Assembly: GCF_900099555.1 (NCBI RefSeq)
Contig: NZ_FMWM01000002.1
Span: 496,001 to 560,000, forward strand
Direction of reading: 5' to 3'
Source: Peptoniphilus raoultii
GTDB lineage: Bacteria; Bacillota; Clostridia; Tissierellales; Peptoniphilaceae
Length of the DNA stretch: 64,000 bases
Positions 59,850 through 64,000 of this stretch are shown piece by piece. The position numbers were made by a program, and so were the translations under genes. The notes under the pieces are model-generated. The model was not told the DNA's origin. It ran no database searches and saw nothing but the letters and a program-made list of their open reading frames with translations. Each line of letters opens with the position of its first letter. Position 1 is the first letter of the stretch.

Positions 59850-60474
59850 GTCAGTCTTAGGAGATGGAGCTTTTGATTTTACAGAAAAGAAATCACGCTT
59901 TATTGGCTGGGGATTTTTTGTAAAAACAGAAGAGGAAGCCCTAAGGAAAATTGAAGAGATAAAAAGTGAATATAATGATGCGAATCACAATTGTTATGCT
60001 TATATTATTGGTGAAGATGCATTAATCCAAGGATATTCAGATGACGGTGAGCCCCAAGGGAGTGGAGGCATTCCAATGCTTGAAGTTTTAAAAAAAGAAG
60101 AGATGAGAAATGTCCTTGTAATAGGGACAAGATATTTTGGTGGAATACTTTTGGGCAAGGGCGGCCTTTATAGGGCCTATACAAACTGTGCCATCAAAGG
60201 TCTTGATGCTGCAAAAAGAGTTGTGAGAGAAAATTTTAACCGCACATCCCTATCCTATGACTATAATTTCCATGGCAAAATTTTAAATCTTTTAAAACAA
60301 AGAGACTATAAAATTTTAGAAGAAGAATTTACTGATACTGTTTCTATAAGCCTTTATATTAGAGAAGACGCCCCAATGATTAAAGAGCTTATAGATCTTA
60401 CAAATGGCACAATTAAAATAGAAGTTAGGGGCATTGAAGAACTAGCAACTATAAATGGAAAAATTATGAGGTGA
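59842..60474 (+). CDS. yigZ: YigZ/IMPACT-family protein
   Basis: The 210-residue protein has the UPF0029 N-terminal domain with EKKSRFIGWGF, DANHNCYAYIIG, DDGEPQGSGGIPMLEVL and IGTRYFGGILLGKGGLYRAY, diagnostic for YigZ/IMPACT. The C-terminal DUF1949 ferredoxin-like part follows (about 135-205). The role in bacteria is unclear; eukaryotic IMPACT affects translation. The start is GTG 59842 inside the end of hflX. Confidence 0.93.
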   Translation: MYKSVLGDGAFDFTEKKSRFIGWGFFVKTEEEALRKIEEIKSEYNDANHNCYAYIIGEDALIQGYSDDGEPQGSGGIPMLEVLKKEEMRNVLVIGTRYFGGILLGKGGLYRAYTNCAIKGLDAAKRVVRENFNRTSLSYDYNFHGKILNLLKQRDYKILEEEFTDTVSISLYIREDAPMIKELIDLTNGTIKIEVRGIEELATINGKIMR

Positions 60475-60479
60475 AAAAA

Positions 60480-60857
60480 ATGGATGCGCTAGAAATGTTA
60501 AAAAACAAGAACTGGGCTGTTGTTGGAGCAAGCCCCGACAAGGAAAAATTCGGCTACAAAATTCCTAAGATTTTAAAGGAAGAGGATTATAAGGTCTATT
60601 CCATAAATCCAAAATATGACGAAATTGAAGGGGAAAAAATTTATGACTCCTTAAAAGAAGTTGAAGGAAAAATCGATGCCGTTGATATGATTGCAAACCC
60701 AAAATTTGCAGAAGGATATTTAAAAGATGCTAAAGATTTAGGTATTAAAAATATATTTTTTCAACCAGGATCCTATGATGATGAAACTGTAAAAAAGGCA
60801 AAGGAAATGGGATTTAATGTTGTATGTGACTGTGTTTATGCGAGGCTGAGTAAATAA
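60480..60857 (+). CDS. CoA-binding (YccU-like) protein
   Basis: The 125-residue single Rossmann-type CoA-binding domain has NWAVVGASPDKEKFGYKIPKIL, YSINPKYDEIEG and FFQPGSYDDETVKKAKEMGFNVVCDC. Its function is not known beyond CoA binding. ATG 60480 has GAGG 8 bases upstream; a GTG at 60471 is an alternative. nadE starts at the last base of its stop codon. Confidence 0.85.
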   Translation: MDALEMLKNKNWAVVGASPDKEKFGYKIPKILKEEDYKVYSINPKYDEIEGEKIYDSLKEVEGKIDAVDMIANPKFAEGYLKDAKDLGIKNIFFQPGSYDDETVKKAKEMGFNVVCDCVYARLSK

Positions 60858-61579
60858 TGGACTACAAAAAATTAAAAGAAGATTTAATAACATGGCTTAG
60901 AGAATATGCCGAAAATTCTCACGCAAAGGGATTTGTTTTTGGACTTTCAGGCGGTATTGATTCAGCAGTTGTTGCAGCCGTTTCAAAAGAAATTTTTCCT
61001 GAAAATTCACTAGGGATAATTATGCCTTGTGAATCAATAGATAAGGATAAAGATGATGCTCTTAAAATTGCAAAAGCTCTTGATATAAAAACTGAAATAG
61101 TGGACTTAACAGAAACTTATAGGACCCTAATTTCTGCAAGTTTTTCATCGGAAAATAGACTTGCAAGATCAAATATAAAACCAAGACTTAGGATGACAAG
61201 CCTATATTATTATGGCGCTGATCTTGGTTATTTAGTTTTAGGGTCATCAAATGCAAGCGAATGGTATGTTGGATATTCTACAAAATATGGAGATAGCGGA
61301 GCGGATGTCTATCCAATTGTAAATATTTTAAAAACAGATATTTTTAAGCTTGCAAAAGAATTAAACCTTCCTGATTTTATAATTGAGAAAAAACCATCAG
61401 CTGGTCTTTGGGAAGGTCAAAGCGATGAAGATGAAATGGGCTTTTCCTATGAAACTTTAGATTCTTATATTAGGGGAGAAAAAGTTCCTGAAATCCCAAT
61501 AAAGGAAAAAATTGATAGGATGCACAGAAATTCAAAACATAAGAGAGAAATCATACCAAGATTCGAAATAAAAAAATAA
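60857..61579 (+). CDS. nadE: NAD+ synthase (ammonia-dependent)
   Basis: The 240-residue protein has the PP-loop FGLSGGIDSAVVAAVS (about residues 32-46), LGSSNASEWYVGYSTKYGDSGADVYPI (ATP/NaAD-binding loop, about 135-155) and PSAGLWEGQSDEDEMGFSYE. It forms NAD+ from nicotinic acid adenine dinucleotide with ammonia; the glutaminase domain of the long form is absent. It is the last gene of the hflX operon. Confidence 0.95.
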   Translation: MDYKKLKEDLITWLREYAENSHAKGFVFGLSGGIDSAVVAAVSKEIFPENSLGIIMPCESIDKDKDDALKIAKALDIKTEIVDLTETYRTLISASFSSENRLARSNIKPRLRMTSLYYYGADLGYLVLGSSNASEWYVGYSTKYGDSGADVYPIVNILKTDIFKLAKELNLPDFIIEKKPSAGLWEGQSDEDEMGFSYETLDSYIRGEKVPEIPIKEKIDRMHRNSKHKREIIPRFEIKK

Positions 61580-61592
61580 TTTAAAAAAATAC

Positions 61593-61621
61593 TTGACAAA
61601 AAAAAATAATGATATTAAAAT
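61593..61621 (+). promoter_or_regulatory. Promoter of T-box leader 1
   Basis: TTGACA (61593-61598), 17 bases, TAAAAT (61616-61621). Confidence 0.8.
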
Positions 61622-61629
61622 GTTAAAAA

Positions 61630-61890
61630 ATATAAATGCAATGACAGAGAGAAAGATATGGACTTATTTTTTAGAGAGTGGGGTAAGGTGCAAGCCCATA
61701 AATAAGAAAATATGTAATATTCACTCTTAAGCATGGCGATTGAATTAAAGTAGATTGCCACGGAAGCCCCCGTTAACTCAGGCAGGAAATTGATTGATTT
61801 CTGTGAGAATAATAAAATTATTTTATTATAAAAATTAGGTGGTACCGCGAATATCCTTCGCCCTATGTAGGGCGGAGGTTTTTTTATGCT
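61630..61890 (+). ncRNA. T-box riboswitch 1, candidate Phe specifier (UUC)
   Basis: Stem I carries AGAGAG, the GGTGCAAG apical segment and CACTCTT on the 3' side. The T-box core AGGTGGTACCGCG (61837-61849) follows, then the terminator CCTTCGCCCT/AGGGCGGAGG with seven T (61855-61886). The triplet before A-CTCT at the 3' side of the specifier loop is TTC (61720-61722), read as Phe. Register is by eye; ATT is an alternative. Uncharged tRNA should permit readthrough into the lipoprotein gene. Confidence 0.9.
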
Positions 61891-61910
61891 TTAATTGCAG
61901 GGAGGAAAAA

Positions 61911-62909
61911 ATGAAAAATGTAAAAAATTTAAAAAAACTTGGAAGAATGTCACTAGTCCTTTTAATAGCTTTATTAACTGCTTGTTCAAGCACAGACAAA
62001 AAAAGTGGGGATCAAGGAAAATCAGATGATGGAAAAGCAAAAATAGGAATTATTAAATATATGGATCAAATTTCTTTGGAAAATACAAAAGAAGGATTTA
62101 TTGACGGCTTAAAGGAAGAAGGAATTGATGCAGAAATTGAAGAGGTTAATGAAAATGGAGATTCGTCTCTAACAACGACCGCTCCAAAAAAATTCTCTTC
62201 TGATGACTATGATTTAGTTTTCGCCATAGCAACGCCAGCTGCTCAAGGTGCAAAACAGGCCCTTCCCAATAAAAACATTATATTTGCAGCAGTAACAGAT
62301 CCCGTTCAGTCAGGCCTTTTAAAATCTTATGATGAAAAGACAAATATTAAGGGGATTACAGATAGGGTTGACATAAAAAGTCAGCTTGCAACATTAAAGG
62401 AAATGAAAAAAGACCTTAAAAAAGTAGGAATTATTTATTCAAATTTTGAACAAAATTCATTAATTCAATTAAAGGAAGCTGAAGAAGCTGCCAAGGAATT
62501 AAATTTAGAACTTGAAACAGTTGGCATTAATAATATTAATGAAATTCCTGAAGGAATAACTTATTTGTCAGAAAAAATTGATGCTCTTTATGCTTTAACT
62601 GACAATACAGTTGCATCAGCAGCTCCAATTGTTTCTGAATTTCTAAAGAAAAATAAGGTTCTTTCTCTTTCAGCTGAAGAAGGACAAGTTATTAATGGTC
62701 TTTTAATGAGTCAAGGAGTAGATTATTACCTTCATGGCAAGCAAGCTGCAAAAATGGCTGCAAGAATTTTAAAGGGGGAAGATATAAAAAGCATTGAAGT
62801 AGAAGACAATAAGGATGCCGTTAAAAAAATTAATAAAAAAATGGCTGATGCCCTTGGAATTGATTTAAGTCGAGATGTTTACAAAGGAGCAGAGATTGTA
62901 GAAAAATAA
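61911..62909 (+). CDS. ABC transporter substrate-binding lipoprotein (TrpX-like, aromatic amino acid)
   Basis: The 332-residue lipoprotein has lipobox LLTACSS with Cys24 and a Ser/Asp/Lys linker. The ABC_sub_bind fold shows KIGIIKYMDQISLENTKEGF, FAIATPAAQGAKQALPNKNIIFAAVTDPV (split: IATPAAQGAKQ and IIFAAVTDPVQSG) and SLSAEEGQVINGLLMSQGVDYY. This family includes TrpX of tryptophan/aromatic amino-acid uptake systems. The T-box in front supports an amino-acid substrate. ATG 61911 has GGGAGG; the longer frame runs into the riboswitch. Permease and ATPase genes are not in the window. Confidence 0.87.
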   Translation: MKNVKNLKKLGRMSLVLLIALLTACSSTDKKSGDQGKSDDGKAKIGIIKYMDQISLENTKEGFIDGLKEEGIDAEIEEVNENGDSSLTTTAPKKFSSDDYDLVFAIATPAAQGAKQALPNKNIIFAAVTDPVQSGLLKSYDEKTNIKGITDRVDIKSQLATLKEMKKDLKKVGIIYSNFEQNSLIQLKEAEEAAKELNLELETVGINNINEIPEGITYLSEKIDALYALTDNTVASAAPIVSEFLKKNKVLSLSAEEGQVINGLLMSQGVDYYLHGKQAAKMAARILKGEDIKSIEVEDNKDAVKKINKKMADALGIDLSRDVYKGAEIVEK

Positions 62910-62933
62910 TAAAAATAAAATTTAATAAGATGC

Positions 62934-62962
62934 TTGACAAAACTTTGGCCGTATATTATACT
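62934..62962 (+). promoter_or_regulatory. Promoter of T-box leader 2
   Basis: TTGACA (62934-62939), 17 bases, TATACT (62957-62962). Confidence 0.82.
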
Positions 62963-62974
62963 AAGGCTAATTTA

Positions 62975-63225
62975 ATAAAAGCAGTGAAAGAGAGAAAAAG
63001 GTTGGAAGAAAATTTTAAGAGAAAAGCCGGTTGGTGCAAGGCTAGGTTTTCAAATCTTAATACACTCTAAAGCTTATTTGTTGAAATTAGTAGGCAAGTA
63101 CGGCCGCCACCGTTAACTTAGGCTAGAGTTTGTTAGAACTCGAAAGAGTGGTAATTTTATATTACAAATTGGGTGGTACCGCGAAGTCAAGTCTTTCGTC
63201 CCTTGTGGGATGGAAGATTTTTTTA
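62975..63225 (+). ncRNA. T-box riboswitch 2, candidate Tyr specifier (UAC)
   Basis: Stem I has AGAGAG near its start, GGTGCAAGGC in the apical part and CACTCT on the 3' side. The T-box core GGGTGGTACCGCG is at 63171-63183, and the terminator TCTTTCGTCCC/GGGATGGAAGA with seven T at 63192-63224. The triplet before A-CTCT is TAC (63061-63063), read as Tyr. Structure otherwise parallels leader 1. Confidence 0.9.
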
Positions 63226-63250
63226 TTATATTTTGGAGGTTAGATTTTAT

Positions 63251-64000
63251 ATGAAAAAGTTAAGCAAATTATTAGTTATATTTATCTGTATTTTATTTTT
63301 ATGTTCTTGCAGTGGAGATAAAAATGTGGCGGATAAGGAAAAGGGTAGCGAAGAAAAAACTCAGCAGCTCAAGGAAGATTCAAAAGATAGCCAAATAAAA
63401 ATTGGCGTTATTCAGTTAAGTGAACACATTGCCCTTGAAAGATCTTTTAAGGGATTTGAAGATACAATAAAAAATGAATTTCCGGGTGCAGAAATTATTT
63501 TAAAAAATGCTTCAGGAGATGTAACTCTTGTTCCCACAATTGTGAATAATTTTAAGGATGAAAATTGCTCCTTAATTTATGCCATTGCAACGCCGGCAGC
63601 TCAAGGGGCGAAAAATATTACAAAGGATATTCCCATTGTCTTTGCAGCAGTAACTGATCCTGTAAGTTCAGGTCTTGTAGAAAATTTAGAAGAGCCTGAA
63701 GGAAATGTAACGGGAGTTAGTGATTATATTTCAGTCAAAATGCAGCTTGAAGAATTTTTAGCAGTTTTTCCGGACACTAAAAAAATTGGCATTTTATTTT
63801 CAACTAACGAAGCAAATTCGAAATTTCAAATAGAAGAAGCTGAAAAAGCTGCAGGAGATTTTGGAATTGAAGTAGTTTCTATGGGAGTAAATTCTGTAAA
63901 CGATGTGTCAACAGCCATGCAATCTTTAAAGGGACAAATTGATGCCTTTTACTGCATATCTGATAATCTAGTTGCCTCATCAGCTCAGGTTATTTCAAAA
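63251..64000 (+). CDS. ABC transporter substrate-binding lipoprotein, paralogue (cut by window end)
   Basis: The frame is open from ATG 63251 to the last base (250 codons). The signal peptide ends in the lipobox LCSCSG. The mature part parallels the upstream gene: KIGVIQLSEHIALERSFKGFED, AIATPAAQGAKNI, VFAAVTDPVSSGL and VTGVSDYISVKMQLEEF. It has GGAGG before the ATG. Tandem duplication with separate T-box control suggests two solute-binding proteins with different aromatic-amino-acid preference feeding one permease (inference). Confidence 0.87.
   Translation, partial: MKKLSKLLVIFICILFLCSCSGDKNVADKEKGSEEKTQQLKEDSKDSQIKIGVIQLSEHIALERSFKGFEDTIKNEFPGAEIILKNASGDVTLVPTIVNNFKDENCSLIYAIATPAAQGAKNITKDIPIVFAAVTDPVSSGLVENLEEPEGNVTGVSDYISVKMQLEEFLAVFPDTKKIGILFSTNEANSKFQIEEAEKAAGDFGIEVVSMGVNSVNDVSTAMQSLKGQIDAFYCISDNLVASSAQVISK

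Noticed and set aside
61839..61910. Upstream extension of the first binding-protein gene
   Set aside because: It would run through the T-box terminator and place the signal peptide inside the protein; ATG 61911 has a good SD.

Overview
This 64 kb window is low-GC DNA, roughly 30% by eye. It looks like a Gram-positive obligate anaerobe of the Firmicutes, most plausibly Tissierellia/Peptoniphilaceae (Peptoniphilus/Anaerococcus-like). That placement is an inference. It rests on the electron-transfer set bcd-etfB-etfA, a Dlt-type wall-modification operon, an SLH-domain surface protein, T-box and FMN riboswitches, pstSCAB-phoU-phoPR, and the lack of any respiratory gene. The genetic code is standard: TGA ends real genes and TGG encodes Trp.

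Layout. 1-3020: the 3' part of a membrane protein, a lipoprotein, then a decayed tract with a broken small membrane-protein gene and a SIMPL/substrate-binding-protein chimeric pseudogene. 3046-5430 (minus): Na+/alanine-type symporter and a CtlX-type guanidino/ureido hydrolase. 5875-13600: anchored membrane protein, rRNA methyltransferase, PAS-PP2C phosphatase, a large Tyr-rich SLH surface protein, DUF975 membrane protein and a universal stress protein. 13753-16875: bcd-etfBA behind a strong promoter with a Rex-like operator. 17236-22824: a Dlt-like operon (adenylation enzyme, GNAT, carrier protein, MBOAT, SGNH-NodB fusion). 22911-29523: pstSCAB-phoU-phoP-phoR behind 11-bp-phased TTTACA boxes. 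29682-34534: FabK-like flavoprotein, rhodanese, M18 aminopeptidase, 2-hydroxyacid dehydrogenase and a DMT transporter. 34855-38928: a tightly coupled four-gene redox-type operon (phosphatase, Mrp ATPase, TrxR-like flavoprotein, ASST-like propeller fused to thioredoxin). 38979-44197: copper-amine-oxidase-like surface protein, HAD hydrolase, dinB-thioesterase-apt, zinc-ribbon membrane protein and an LDH-like dehydrogenase. 44305-47605: a prophage lysis-module remnant (CD1375-like, hicAB, XhlA-like, NlpC/P60 endolysin, holin) followed by tiny membrane ORFs, next to tRNA-Leu(UAG). 48050-54937: L,D-transpeptidase, FMN riboswitch-ribU, rplY-mnmA (minus) and DUF6110 plus a P-type ATPase. 54934-57792 (minus): a class A PBP whose transpeptidase catalytic Ser is replaced. 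57976-58443: a decayed secreted-protein gene. 58584-61579: hflX, yigZ, a CoA-binding protein and nadE. 61593-64000: two tandem T-box-controlled ABC substrate-binding lipoproteins, the second cut by the window end.

Four items stand out. (1) The 34855-38928 operon: an ASST-fold protein that lacks the catalytic His positions and carries a C-terminal thioredoxin, encoded with a TrxR-like flavoprotein lacking the NADPH signature and an Mrp Fe-S ATPase. (2) The Dlt-like operon, where the usual DltD is replaced by an SGNH-polysaccharide deacetylase fusion and a GNAT gene sits between dltA and dltC. (3) A bifunctional PBP with Asn in place of the transpeptidase nucleophile. (4) A recurring pattern in which genes with good ribosome binding sites have ATA where ATG is expected, two of them decayed in frame with several stops and no frameshift, and one (mnmA) otherwise intact.
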